Below are positions 1 to 7,070 of a DNA stretch of 64,000 nucleotides, piece by piece. Source of the stretch: Gemmatimonadota bacterium (lineage in GTDB: Bacteria; Gemmatimonadota; Gemmatimonadetes; Gemmatimonadales; Gemmatimonadaceae); assembly GCA_020161135.1 (NCBI GenBank), contig JAIUOB010000001.1:930001-994000 (forward strand), given 5' to 3'. The position numbers and the translations under genes were made by a program. Position 1 is the first letter of the stretch; each line of letters starts with the position of its first letter. The notes below the pieces were generated by a model. That model was not told where the DNA came from and did not search any database. It saw only the letters and a program-made list of their open reading frames with translations.

Positions 1-387
1 GCCCTCGAGTACGACGTCGAGGAGAGCGAGAGTGGCCCGTTGGCGGTGGTGCGGCTGCGCGTGCCCGAGAAGATGGCGCGCACGCTGGTGGAGGAGGAGC
101 TGCCGACGCTCGACCGGCCGCTGCGCTTCGCCGTATCGCGTGGGCCGAAGGGCTCGGCGCGCGGCGCGACGTTGGCGGAGCTGCAGGACGCCCTGGATGC
201 GCCGGTGTTCGACCGTGCCGACGACCGTGGTCGCGCGCACGGTCACGATCGTGGACAGGATCGACGCGATGGTCGCGGTGGTCCGCGTGGTCAGGGGCGC
301 GGCGATGGACGCTCGGGCGGACGCTCCGGCGGGCCCGGCGCGTCGTACACATCGAAGCGCCACGGGCGGAAGCCTCGGCGCAAGTAG
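1..387 (+). CDS. C-terminal fragment of an unrecognised protein with an RG-rich basic tail
   Basis: The frame is open from base 1 to a TAG stop, so only the last 128 residues are present and the start lies outside the window. The first 75 residues look folded (mixed hydrophobic and charged, with LRVPEKMARTLVEEEL). The last 50 are rich in Arg, Gly, Asp and His, with repeated RG/GR pairs, and end KRHGRKPRRK. RG-rich tails of this kind usually bind RNA or DNA, for example at the end of RNA helicases, but I do not recognise the family. The last 97 bp overlap the 3' end of the convergent GNAT gene, so the tail is antisense to that protein's proline-rich C-terminus. Confidence 0.6.
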   Translation, partial: ALEYDVEESESGPLAVVRLRVPEKMARTLVEEELPTLDRPLRFAVSRGPKGSARGATLAELQDALDAPVFDRADDRGRAHGHDRGQDRRDGRGGPRGQGRGDGRSGGRSGGPGASYTSKRHGRKPRRK

Positions 388-893
388 TTGGCCAGCGCGT
401 GCGGCGCGTCGAGTGAGCAGGTGGTGAGCCAGGCGTGCGTGGCGCCCCACGCGAACGCCTCACGCACGGCCGCGTCCACCAGCCAGGCGCCGAGCCCCAC
501 CCCCATCGCGGCAGGCATGAGCCCGAGATAGGCGATCTCGACGGCACCGTCGTCGTGGCGGTGCAACTCGAGAAAGCCCACGGCGTGGTGCGCCAGGCCG
601 GCGATGTCGGTGTCCACGGCGAAGATGCGCACCTGGCCACTGTCGAGGTGTGCGGCCAGCCGCTCGTCGCTCCACGCATCGCGATCAACCCACCCCCAGA
701 CGCGGCCGACGTCGCGATAGAGCGCCCGCCAGGTGGGCACGGGGCAGGGGGTGATGGCGCGCAACGCGGCGCGGGGTCGGCCACTCGGCGTGAGGGGCCG
801 CAGGGCGTCGACGTGCTCGATGACGAGCGCCGTGCGTGCGACCGTGACGCGCGCCGGGGGCAGGTCCAGGGTCGGACTGTACGGTCCTACCAT
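291..893 (-). CDS. GNAT-family N-acetyltransferase
   Basis: The product is 200 aa. Residues about 75-180 form a GNAT fold: a strand with VGFLELHRHDDGAVEIAYL, the acetyl-CoA-binding loop LMPAAMGVGLGAWL (the AxxGxG pyrophosphate loop), then a helix and NYLRRGFRPWRFDVY, typical of the last strand. It should transfer an acetyl group from acetyl-CoA to an amine; the substrate cannot be read from sequence. The C-terminus is an odd PERPPERPSPRP tail lying antisense to the RG-rich tail of the convergent gene. The ATG at 893 has no Shine-Dalgarno but has TATGAT six bases before it, so the mRNA is probably leaderless. It is divergent from the TetR gene. Confidence 0.85.
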   Translation of the reverse strand: MVGPYSPTLDLPPARVTVARTALVIEHVDALRPLTPSGRPRAALRAITPCPVPTWRALYRDVGRVWGWVDRDAWSDERLAAHLDSGQVRIFAVDTDIAGLAHHAVGFLELHRHDDGAVEIAYLGLMPAAMGVGLGAWLVDAAVREAFAWGATHAWLTTCSLDAPHALANYLRRGFRPWRFDVYDAPGPPERPPERPSPRP

Positions 894-899
894 GTTGTC

Positions 900-905
900 A
901 TCATA
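900..905 (-). promoter_or_regulatory. -10 box for the GNAT gene (leaderless type)
   Basis: On the minus strand TATGAT is followed by six bases (GACAAC) and then the ATG at 893. This puts the expected transcription start on or next to the start codon. No convincing -35 hexamer is seen. Confidence 0.5.
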
Positions 906-989
906 CGCCGCGTGTGGTCTGTTGTGGCTATGGTGCGAATCGCGTAAGTGCCGGAAATATAACGCATTGGCGAAACGTCGCCGAGACGC

Positions 990-1018
990 TTGCGTGTTGG
1001 ACCGGGTGGTCCTAGTTT
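990..1018 (+). promoter_or_regulatory. Promoter of the TetR gene (TTGCGT - 17 - TAGTTT)
   Basis: TTGCGT at 990-995 and TAGTTT at 1013-1018 are separated by 17 bp. The -10 box ends eight bases before the ATG at 1027 and no Shine-Dalgarno lies between, so a leaderless or nearly leaderless transcript is expected. Confidence 0.6.
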
Positions 1019-1026
1019 AGTCCACC

Positions 1027-1644
1027 ATGTCAGACCGCCGCACGCAGATTCTCGACGCCGCCGCCATGCTCATCGCCGAGCGAGGGTTCACCTCGACCTC
1101 GGTGGATGAGGTCATCAAGGGCGCCAAGCTGAGTGGCAAGAGCCACTTCTATCACTACTTCAAGTCGAAAGAGGAACTCGGCTACGAAGTGCTGAACCGG
1201 CAGTTCGAGCGGTTCGCGGAGCGCGGTCTCGCGATCCTGCGCGAACCGATGATCGATCCGCTGGAGCGCTTGAGCCTGTTCATCGACGCGGTGGTGGCGT
1301 TGCAGGCGGAGAGCGGTGGGCGTCGCGGGTCGCCGTTCGGCAACCTCGCGGCGGAGCTGGCCGATGCGCACGAGGGGTTCCGGGTGCGCATCGAGGCGGT
1401 GTTCGAGCGGTGGGCCAGCCAGATCCGCTCGCTGCTTTGGGAGGCGCGTCCGCAGTTGCACGACGATGTGGACGCGGTGCGGTTGTCGCGCTTCATCATC
1501 GCGGCGCTCGAGGGCGCGGTGCTGATGACGCGCGTGAAGCGGGACCTGTCGGTGCTCGAGGGGATCGCGATCGACCTCAAGCGCTTCATCGGGATGCATG
1601 TGCGGGATGGATCCACGTTGCCGCAGGGGCGACATGTGGACTAA
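1027..1644 (+). CDS. TetR/AcrR-family transcriptional regulator
   Basis: The product is 205 aa, normal for the family. Residues 5-50 hold the TetR DNA-binding domain: ILDAAAMLIAERGFTSTSVDEVI, then the recognition region SGKSHFYHYFKSKEELGYEVL. The rest is the helical ligand-binding and dimerisation domain, close to the TetR_C 'YcdC/AcrR' type (RGSPFGNLAAELAD). It is probably a ligand-responsive repressor. The promoter box abuts the start codon, so autoregulation would act at 990-1027. An ECF sigma gene begins 25 bp downstream on the same strand and may be co-transcribed. The ligand is unknown. Confidence 0.9.
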   Translation: MSDRRTQILDAAAMLIAERGFTSTSVDEVIKGAKLSGKSHFYHYFKSKEELGYEVLNRQFERFAERGLAILREPMIDPLERLSLFIDAVVALQAESGGRRGSPFGNLAAELADAHEGFRVRIEAVFERWASQIRSLLWEARPQLHDDVDAVRLSRFIIAALEGAVLMTRVKRDLSVLEGIAIDLKRFIGMHVRDGSTLPQGRHVD

Positions 1645-1669
1645 CGGCAGCACCACAGGAGAGCGCGGG

Positions 1670-2287
1670 ATGCTCGTGGACGAGGCCGGCCCGGTGGCGA
1701 TGCTGCCTGCGGCGGACGACGTGATGGCGCGGCGCGCGCAGTTCGAGCGCGAGGCGCTGGTGCACCTCGACGCCATGTTCTCATTTGCGCTCAAGCTGGC
1801 CCGGAGCCGTGACGACGCCGAAGACCTGGTGTCGGACACGCTGCTGCGCGCCTTCGAGCGCTGGGAGCAGTACCACCTCGGCACGAACATCCGGGCGTGG
1901 CTGTTCACGATCCTCTATCACGTGTTCGTGAGCCGGAAGCGGCGCATCGACGCGCGGGAGGTGCAGCAGCCCGTCGACACCGAAGGGTGGGCGCTGTTCG
2001 AGGCGGTCGGGGAGGCGGATCCCGAGGGGCGCTTCTACGATTCGTTCCTCGATGAGGAGATCACGCGTGCGATTGGCGCGTTGCCCGACGAGTATCGGTC
2101 GGCGGTCGTGCTGAGCGACCTGCAGGGGCTGCGCTACGCCGAGATCGCGCAGGTGCTTGGCGTGCCGGAGGGGACGGTGAAGTCGCGCCTGTTCCGCGGC
2201 CGTCGCCTGCTGCAGCGCAAGCTGGCGTCCTACGCGGTCGACATGGGGTACCTCAAGGCCACGGTGGTGCGCGCGCTGGTGCCGTGA
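1670..2287 (+). CDS. ECF-type RNA polymerase sigma factor
   Basis: The product is 205 aa from the chosen ATG, which has a good Shine-Dalgarno (AGGAGAG, six bases upstream). A longer frame opens at 1598 inside the TetR gene but is less likely. Region 2 is at about residues 25-95 (DAEDLVSDTLLRAFERWEQY, then RAWLFTILYHVFVSRKRR). Region 4 is at about 135-190, with ALPDEYRSAVVLSDLQGLRY and the helix-turn-helix EIAQVLGVPEGTVKSRLFRG. No anti-sigma gene follows; the next gene is convergent. Its partner may be encoded elsewhere, or the TetR gene just upstream may control its level. Confidence 0.9.
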   Translation: MLVDEAGPVAMLPAADDVMARRAQFEREALVHLDAMFSFALKLARSRDDAEDLVSDTLLRAFERWEQYHLGTNIRAWLFTILYHVFVSRKRRIDAREVQQPVDTEGWALFEAVGEADPEGRFYDSFLDEEITRAIGALPDEYRSAVVLSDLQGLRYAEIAQVLGVPEGTVKSRLFRGRRLLQRKLASYAVDMGYLKATVVRALVP

Positions 2288-2326
2288 GCCACGCGCGTGG
2301 CGCGTGGTCGCCGCGCGCCGCGCGTA

Positions 2327-2977
2327 CTACTCGCCAAGGGCGCGTGCGGAGCGCGTGAGTTCGGCGAGGGCCCGTTCGACGGTGCCGGTCCAATCGTGGA
2401 GCCGGCGCCGCAACGCGGCGAGATCGCCGGCGGTGTCCGCCGCCCGCTGCGCCGCATCGTCGTGCAGCGCCATGACTTCCGCGAGGCGCTCGCGCAGCAC
2501 CGCCACTTCGGCCTGCAGCCCGTGACGGTCGCGCTCCGAGTCGTCGAGCAGTTCGTGCACGCGCGCGCGTGTTTGCGTGAGCAACGTGCACATGGCGCGC
2601 CACGCATCGCGCTCGAGCAGCACCTGCTGCCGCATGAGCGTGTCTTCGGCCAACCGTTCGCGCAGGCGCACGAGCCGCTGCACGAGTGAACCGTTGCCGT
2701 TCACGGCGGTACCCGGGCCCAGGATCGTGAGCGCGGACTGCAACTCCCGATCGAGGTCGGACGCACGTCGGGCGTAGTCGTCGCGGGCGGCCCGCGTTTC
2801 GTCGAGCGTGGTGAGGGCTTCGCGCAGGGCGCGCAGCTCGACGGCGATGCGCCGCACGCCACGGACATCGCCCTCCGACACGAGCCAGCGGAGCGAGGCC
2901 ACGAAGCCCCGCTCGAGCGTCAGCTCGGTGTCGCTCACGGCATCGACGGCGGCGGCGGGGGTGTTCGGCGTCGTCAT
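2327..2977 (-). CDS. Predicted coiled-coil protein of unknown function
   Basis: The product is 216 aa, almost entirely helical and rich in Arg, Leu, Ala and Glu in heptad-like spacing (for example LRALREALTTLDETRAARDD and VAVLRERLAEVMALHDDAA). There is no signal peptide or membrane segment. The frame opens at 3064, but that start would lie inside the upstream CGNR gene; ATG 2977 begins 31 bp after that gene's stop and gives the plausible N-terminus MTTPNTPAAAVDAVSD. It is probably co-transcribed with the CGNR regulator. I do not recognise a family. Confidence 0.7.
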   Translation of the reverse strand: MTTPNTPAAAVDAVSDTELTLERGFVASLRWLVSEGDVRGVRRIAVELRALREALTTLDETRAARDDYARRASDLDRELQSALTILGPGTAVNGNGSLVQRLVRLRERLAEDTLMRQQVLLERDAWRAMCTLLTQTRARVHELLDDSERDRHGLQAEVAVLRERLAEVMALHDDAAQRAADTAGDLAALRRRLHDWTGTVERALAELTRSARALGE

Positions 2978-3008
2978 GCCGCGGGCCGGGGACGCACCGG
3001 GCGCCGGA

Positions 3009-3662
3009 TCATCGCGCCCCCTGCAGTCGGGCCCGATGGCGCGCCGCCTTGGCGCGGTTGCCACAGGTGCCCATGTCGCACCAGCGGCGGAGGCCGTTCT
3101 TGGTGCCGTCGAAGAAGACCCGATGGCAGCGCGGGTCGGCGCAGCGGCGCACGCGGGAGAGCTCGTCGGCGACCAGCGCGTCGGCGGCCGACTCGACGAT
3201 GGGGATCATCAGGCCGGCGAAGGCATCGCCCGTGGGCACGAAGGTGCGCGTCCACGACCCCTCGGGGGCCAGCTCGAGGCGGCGGGTACCGGCGCTGCGC
3301 CCCAGCACACGATTGATCTCGACGACGGCATCGTCGCGCACCCGCTCGGAGCTCACCCCGCGTTCGGCCAGGACCCGGAGCGCGGCGCGCACACGGCGCG
3401 CGTCCACCAGCGTCGCGGCCGCGGCGGCGGGTTGCAGCACGGCGCGGCGGCGGATGCCGCCTGCACGCTCGGCGTCGATGACCTCCGCGCCCTCCAGCCA
3501 GCTCACCAGCGCCTCGAAGTCGCGCAACAGATCACCGCCGGGTGACTGCGCGGCGGCATCGGTGTTGACGAAGTCGAGCCAGAAGCGCGGGGGCGGCGAG
3601 GGCACCACCGGCGCGCGGTGGTGCAACTCGATCCGCCGCGCATCGACGGAAGAGGCGGACAT
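3009..3662 (-). CDS. CGNR zinc-finger / ABATE-domain transcription regulator
   Basis: The product is 217 aa. The N-terminal part (about 25-150) matches the ABATE layout (FWLDFVNTDAA, DFEALVSWLEGAEVID). The C-terminus is a CGNR zinc finger: CADPRCHRVFFDGTK, then RRWCDMGTCGNRAKAARHR, giving the Cys-x4-Cys...Cys-x4-Cys zinc ligands and the CGNR signature. Family members are predicted stress-linked transcription regulators. A good promoter (TTGCTT - 17 - TAACCT) lies just upstream. The coiled-coil gene follows in the same direction. Confidence 0.88.
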   Translation of the reverse strand: MSASSVDARRIELHHRAPVVPSPPPRFWLDFVNTDAAAQSPGGDLLRDFEALVSWLEGAEVIDAERAGGIRRRAVLQPAAAAATLVDARRVRAALRVLAERGVSSERVRDDAVVEINRVLGRSAGTRRLELAPEGSWTRTFVPTGDAFAGLMIPIVESAADALVADELSRVRRCADPRCHRVFFDGTKNGLRRWCDMGTCGNRAKAARHRARLQGAR

Positions 3663-3683
3663 ATGGTGATGGAGGTGTTCGGG

Positions 3684-3712
3684 AGGTTACTTGCCCCCGT
3701 GGCAGCAAGCAA
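3684..3712 (-). promoter_or_regulatory. Promoter of the CGNR regulator gene (TTGCTT - 17 - TAACCT)
   Basis: On the minus strand TTGCTT (3712-3707) and TAACCT (3689-3684) are exactly 17 bp apart. The expected start of transcription is about 15 bases before the ATG at 3662. TAACCT also serves as the likely -10 box of the pterin dehydratase and PYP genes. Confidence 0.55.
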
Positions 3713-3766
3713 GCGATCGCCCCGTTTCCCGGTTACCTCCCGCGTCCCCGTTCAACAACGTTGGCC

Positions 3767-4312
3767 ATGACCCCTGCTATCTCGCGCGTCACCGTGGGCT
3801 CCACGAATCCCGTCAAGGTGGCCGCCGTGCGCGCTGTCGTCGCGCGGGTGTGGCCGGCGGTGCATGTGACCGGCGTGGCGGTATCCAGCGGCGTCCCGGA
3901 CCAGCCGTTTGGCGACGAGGAAACGCAAGCCGGCGCACGGACGCGGGCACGCGCCGCGCTGGCGGCCACCGACGCGGAGTTGGCGGTGGGGCTCGAGGGC
4001 GGCGTGGTGCGACTGCCCGGTGGCGGGCTGCGGAGTTGTGCCTGGGCGGTCGCCGTCGATCGCGCGGGGCGCGAGGGAGTGGGGGGATCGCTGGCGATGC
4101 CGCTACCGGCCGTCGTCGCGCGTCGCGTCGAGGCGGGCGAGGAGTTGGGCCACGCCATGGACGCCGTGGCGCGGGTGGTGGGCACCAAGCACGGTGCGGG
4201 CGCCGTGGGGATCCTCACCGCGGGGCTCATCGATCGGCAGGCGGCGTACGAGACGCTCGTCACGTACGCCTTGGCGCCGTGGCTGGCGGCGTCGTACTTC
4301 GACGCCGAGTAG
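3767..4312 (+). CDS. Inosine/xanthosine triphosphatase (DUF84, YjjX-like)
   Basis: The product is 181 aa. It carries the DUF84 signatures VGSTNPVKVAAVR at the N-terminus and SGVPDQPFGDEETQAGARTR near residue 45, then GLEGGV and ARVVGTKHGAG. The family hydrolyses non-canonical ITP/XTP to the monophosphate, keeping deaminated purines out of nucleic acids. TTG at 3761 is in frame, but ATG 3767 is the more ordinary start. The gene is divergent from the CGNR regulator and convergent with the universal stress protein gene. Confidence 0.85.
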   Translation: MTPAISRVTVGSTNPVKVAAVRAVVARVWPAVHVTGVAVSSGVPDQPFGDEETQAGARTRARAALAATDAELAVGLEGGVVRLPGGGLRSCAWAVAVDRAGREGVGGSLAMPLPAVVARRVEAGEELGHAMDAVARVVGTKHGAGAVGILTAGLIDRQAAYETLVTYALAPWLAASYFDAE

Positions 4313-4328
4313 CCACGGCGGTGGTCCG

Positions 4329-5249
4329 TCAGTGCTGAGGGTCGTCGCCTCCGCGCACGACGAGCACCGGGAGTGATGCGTGGCGCACCACTTCATCGGT
4401 GGTGCTGCCCAGCAGCAGGCGCGCGATGGCGGAGCGTCCGTGCGTGGCCATCGCGACGACGCTGGCGTCCACCTGCGCGGCCTCATCGAGGAGCGCGGCC
4501 GACGCACTCATGTCCGTGCGGGCGTTCACGGTCGTGCCGGTGGGCAGGGTCTGCAGGCGCTCGGCGAGATAGGCGCGTCGTCCGGCCTCCTCGCTCGCAA
4601 GTGCGACCTCGTCGGCGAGCAGTGATTCCGCACCGAACGGCGCCATGGGTGTCGCGTGGGGCACGGACACGGCCACGAGGTGCAGGCGCGCGCCGAGCAC
4701 GGCGGCGAGCTGCTGCGCGTGCGGAAGGACGGTCTCCGCGAGTGGCGTCGCGTCGAGCGCGCACACCACTGGTCCGTCGTGGAGCGTTGGCGCGTCGAGC
4801 GATTCGCCGACGCGCAGGACGAGCGCGGGCGCGGTGAGGCGTGTGAGCAGCGAGGTGGTGACGCTGCCCAGCCGCGCACGCTGGAAGCCGCCGCGCCCAT
4901 GCGTGGTGAGTACGACGAGATCGGCCTCGAGGGCGGCGGCGTGCGCGGCGAGCGTGTCGGCGACGAGCCCCTCGAGGAGGGTGGTCGTGCAGGCGATGCC
5001 CGCCTGCTGCACGGCCGCACCGTGCGCATCGAGCGCAGCCCGCATGACGTCGCGATGTTCACGTTCGACCGCGGCGTCGTACACCGGCACGGCGACTTCC
5101 CCCGCCACAAAGGGGATGTATGCACTGGGGTCGTGCACGGCGACGAGATGCACGGCCGCCTGGGCACGCTCGGCGAGCGCGACGGCGGCGGGGATGGCGA
5201 GGGCGCTGAGCGCCGAGCCATCGAAGGGCACGAGAATGGTCCGGTACAT
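4329..5249 (-). CDS. Tandem universal stress protein (two USP domains)
   Basis: The product is 306 aa with two UspA domains. Domain 1 starts MYRTILVPFDGSALSALA and ends TTHGRGGFQRARLGSVT. Domain 2 starts about residue 155 (VVCALDATPLAETVLPH) and ends ATHGRSAIARLLLGSTTDEVV. Both have the G-x2-G-x9-G-S/T-type ATP-binding loop. It should be a cytosolic ATP-binding stress protein. The frame extends to 5321, but MYRTILVPFDG is the classical USP N-terminus. CACAAT lies six bases before this ATG and no Shine-Dalgarno is present, fitting the leaderless pattern of the window. Confidence 0.9.
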   Translation of the reverse strand: MYRTILVPFDGSALSALAIPAAVALAERAQAAVHLVAVHDPSAYIPFVAGEVAVPVYDAAVEREHRDVMRAALDAHGAAVQQAGIACTTTLLEGLVADTLAAHAAALEADLVVLTTHGRGGFQRARLGSVTTSLLTRLTAPALVLRVGESLDAPTLHDGPVVCALDATPLAETVLPHAQQLAAVLGARLHLVAVSVPHATPMAPFGAESLLADEVALASEEAGRRAYLAERLQTLPTGTTVNARTDMSASAALLDEAAQVDASVVAMATHGRSAIARLLLGSTTDEVVRHASLPVLVVRGGDDPQH

Positions 5250-5319
5250 AGCTTGATTGTGGTATCCGGCATCGCTGCCGGCCAGCGGGGAACCCCTGAC
5301 GCGTGTCGCCATCCGTCCC

Positions 5320-5796
5320 ATGATCGGTCGTCCTCATCGCATCACCGAACGCGTCCGCTGGGCGGACGTCGATCTCGTCGGCATCATGCGCTTCAGCGCC
5401 GTGCCGCGCTTCATCGAGTTCGCCGAGCAGGAGCTGATGCGTGAGGCCGGGCTGCCGTATGGCACCTTCTGTGACCAGCCCGAGGTGTGGCTGCCGCGCC
5501 GCCACCTCGCCATCGACTATCTGTCGCCGGCGCGTCTCGACGACAGCCTCACCCTGGTCTCGTGGGTGTCACGGATGGGCGACACCTCGCTCACGCTGCG
5601 CACCGACCTGCGCCAGGACGACGGGCGGGTGGTGGCGGCCGCCACGCTGGTCATCGTCTGCGTGACGGCGACCGACTTCACCAAGCGCACGCTGCCGGCC
5701 GAGATCCGCGAGGCGCTCCGCCACTTCGTCTGGGACGCCGACCACCCGCCGCAGGTGGCCGACGGCGTGGCAGGCGCGAGGGACGACGCGCGCTAG
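5320..5796 (+). CDS. Acyl-CoA thioesterase, 4HBT/YbgC-like hot-dog fold
   Basis: The product is 158 aa from ATG 5320 (MIGRPHRITERVRWADVDL). The hot-dog motif ADVDLVGIMRFSAVPRFIEF, with the catalytic-type Asp followed by the long helix, is at residues 15-35. The later strands (DSLTLVSWVSRMGDTSLTLRTD) fit a single-domain thioesterase. It probably hydrolyses short or aromatic acyl-CoAs. ispH starts nine bases after the stop, with a -10 box overlapping the end of this gene. Confidence 0.8.
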   Translation: MIGRPHRITERVRWADVDLVGIMRFSAVPRFIEFAEQELMREAGLPYGTFCDQPEVWLPRRHLAIDYLSPARLDDSLTLVSWVSRMGDTSLTLRTDLRQDDGRVVAAATLVIVCVTATDFTKRTLPAEIREALRHFVWDADHPPQVADGVAGARDDAR

Positions 5797-5799
5797 ATT
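5794..5799 (+). promoter_or_regulatory. -10 box for ispH (leaderless type)
   Basis: TAGATT overlaps the thioesterase stop codon and is followed by six bases and the ispH ATG. No Shine-Dalgarno is visible, so ispH mRNA may begin at the start codon. No convincing -35 is seen. Confidence 0.45.
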
Positions 5800-5805
5800 T
5801 GTCGC

Positions 5806-7062
5806 ATGCCTGATTCGACGTCGACAACGCCCACCGACAGCTACGTCCGCAAGGGATTCGGCCTCAAGGCCGAGGTGCAGGACACGCTGGCCGCCGACTA
5901 CACCGGTCACCTCGTCGACCTGCTGCGCGCGCGCGAATATGCGCTCGAGGTCGGCGACACGACCGTTCGCCTCGCGCGGGAGTTCGGGTTCTGCTACGGC
6001 GTGGAGCGTGCGGTGGACTACGCGTACCAGACGCGCCGCAAGTTCCCGGAACGTCGCATCTTCCTGGCGGGCGAGATCATCCACAACCCGCACGTGAACG
6101 AGAAGCTGCGGGAGATGGGGGTGGTGTTCCTCGCCGCCAGCGGCAAGGGGTTCGACTACGCGCCCGTGCGCCCCGAGGACGTGGTGATCCTCCCCGCGTT
6201 CGGCGTGACGATCCAGGACTTCCAGGTGCTGCGTGAGCGTGGCTGCGTCGTGGTGGACACGACATGCGGCTCGGTGCTCAACGTGTGGAAGCGCGTCGAG
6301 GCGTATGCGCGCGACGGCTTCACCTCGCTCATTCACGGCAAGTACTACCACGAGGAGACGCGCGCGACGGCGTCACAGGTGGAGAAGTACGGGGCCGGCC
6401 AGTATCTCGTGGTGCGCGACATGGGCGAAGCCGAGCTCGTGATGGACTACCTGGAGGCGCAGGCGGGCGGGACGCCGCCGCGTGCACCGCTGTCGCGCGC
6501 GGCGTTCCTGGAGAAGTTCGCGGTGGCCGCGTCCGACGGCTTCGATCCCGATGTGCACCTCGCGCGCATCGGCGTGGCGAACCAGACCACGATGCTCGCG
6601 CGCGAATCGCTGGCCATTGGCGCGGCGGTCGGTGAGGCGATGGCGCGCGCCCGGGGCGCGGCGTATCGCGATGCCAACTTCCGCACCTTCGACACCATTT
6701 GCAGCGCCACGCAGGATCGGCAGGACGCGGTGGCTGAACTGCTGCGCGAGCCGCTGGACCTGATGGTGGTGGTGGGCGGCTACAACTCCAGCAACACGAT
6801 CTCGCTGGCTGCGTTGTGTGCCGAGCAGGTGCCGACGTATCACATCGCCGATCCGGACGAGATCGACGTGGACGGGAACGGGGTGCGGTACCGCCGCATC
6901 GACAAGCATCACCACGAGGACACGATGCAGCCCTGGCTGCCGACCGCCGGAGTGTTGCGCGTCGGGATCACCGCCGGGGCGAGTACGCCGAACAACAAGA
7001 TCGGCGATGCGGTCGCCCGCATCTTCGCGATTCGCGGGGTCGACCCCGCGGGCATCCGCTGA
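5806..7062 (+). CDS. ispH: 4-hydroxy-3-methylbut-2-enyl diphosphate reductase (long form)
   Basis: The product is 418 aa. It catalyses the last step of the MEP isoprenoid pathway, reducing HMBPP to IPP and DMAPP with a 4Fe-4S cluster. The three cluster cysteines are visible in EFGFCYGVERAV (Cys63), VVDTTCGSVLNVW and FDTICSATQDRQ. Substrate-binding motifs GEIIHNPHVNEKL, GGYNSSNT and TAGASTPN are intact. The length and the insertion between the second and third cysteines match the cyanobacterial/plant-type enzyme, not the roughly 315-aa E. coli type. The 5'-nucleotidase gene follows after eight bases. Confidence 0.95.
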   Translation: MPDSTSTTPTDSYVRKGFGLKAEVQDTLAADYTGHLVDLLRAREYALEVGDTTVRLAREFGFCYGVERAVDYAYQTRRKFPERRIFLAGEIIHNPHVNEKLREMGVVFLAASGKGFDYAPVRPEDVVILPAFGVTIQDFQVLRERGCVVVDTTCGSVLNVWKRVEAYARDGFTSLIHGKYYHEETRATASQVEKYGAGQYLVVRDMGEAELVMDYLEAQAGGTPPRAPLSRAAFLEKFAVAASDGFDPDVHLARIGVANQTTMLARESLAIGAAVGEAMARARGAAYRDANFRTFDTICSATQDRQDAVAELLREPLDLMVVVGGYNSSNTISLAALCAEQVPTYHIADPDEIDVDGNGVRYRRIDKHHHEDTMQPWLPTAGVLRVGITAGASTPNNKIGDAVARIFAIRGVDPAGIR

Positions 7063-7070
7063 CGGCGGCG

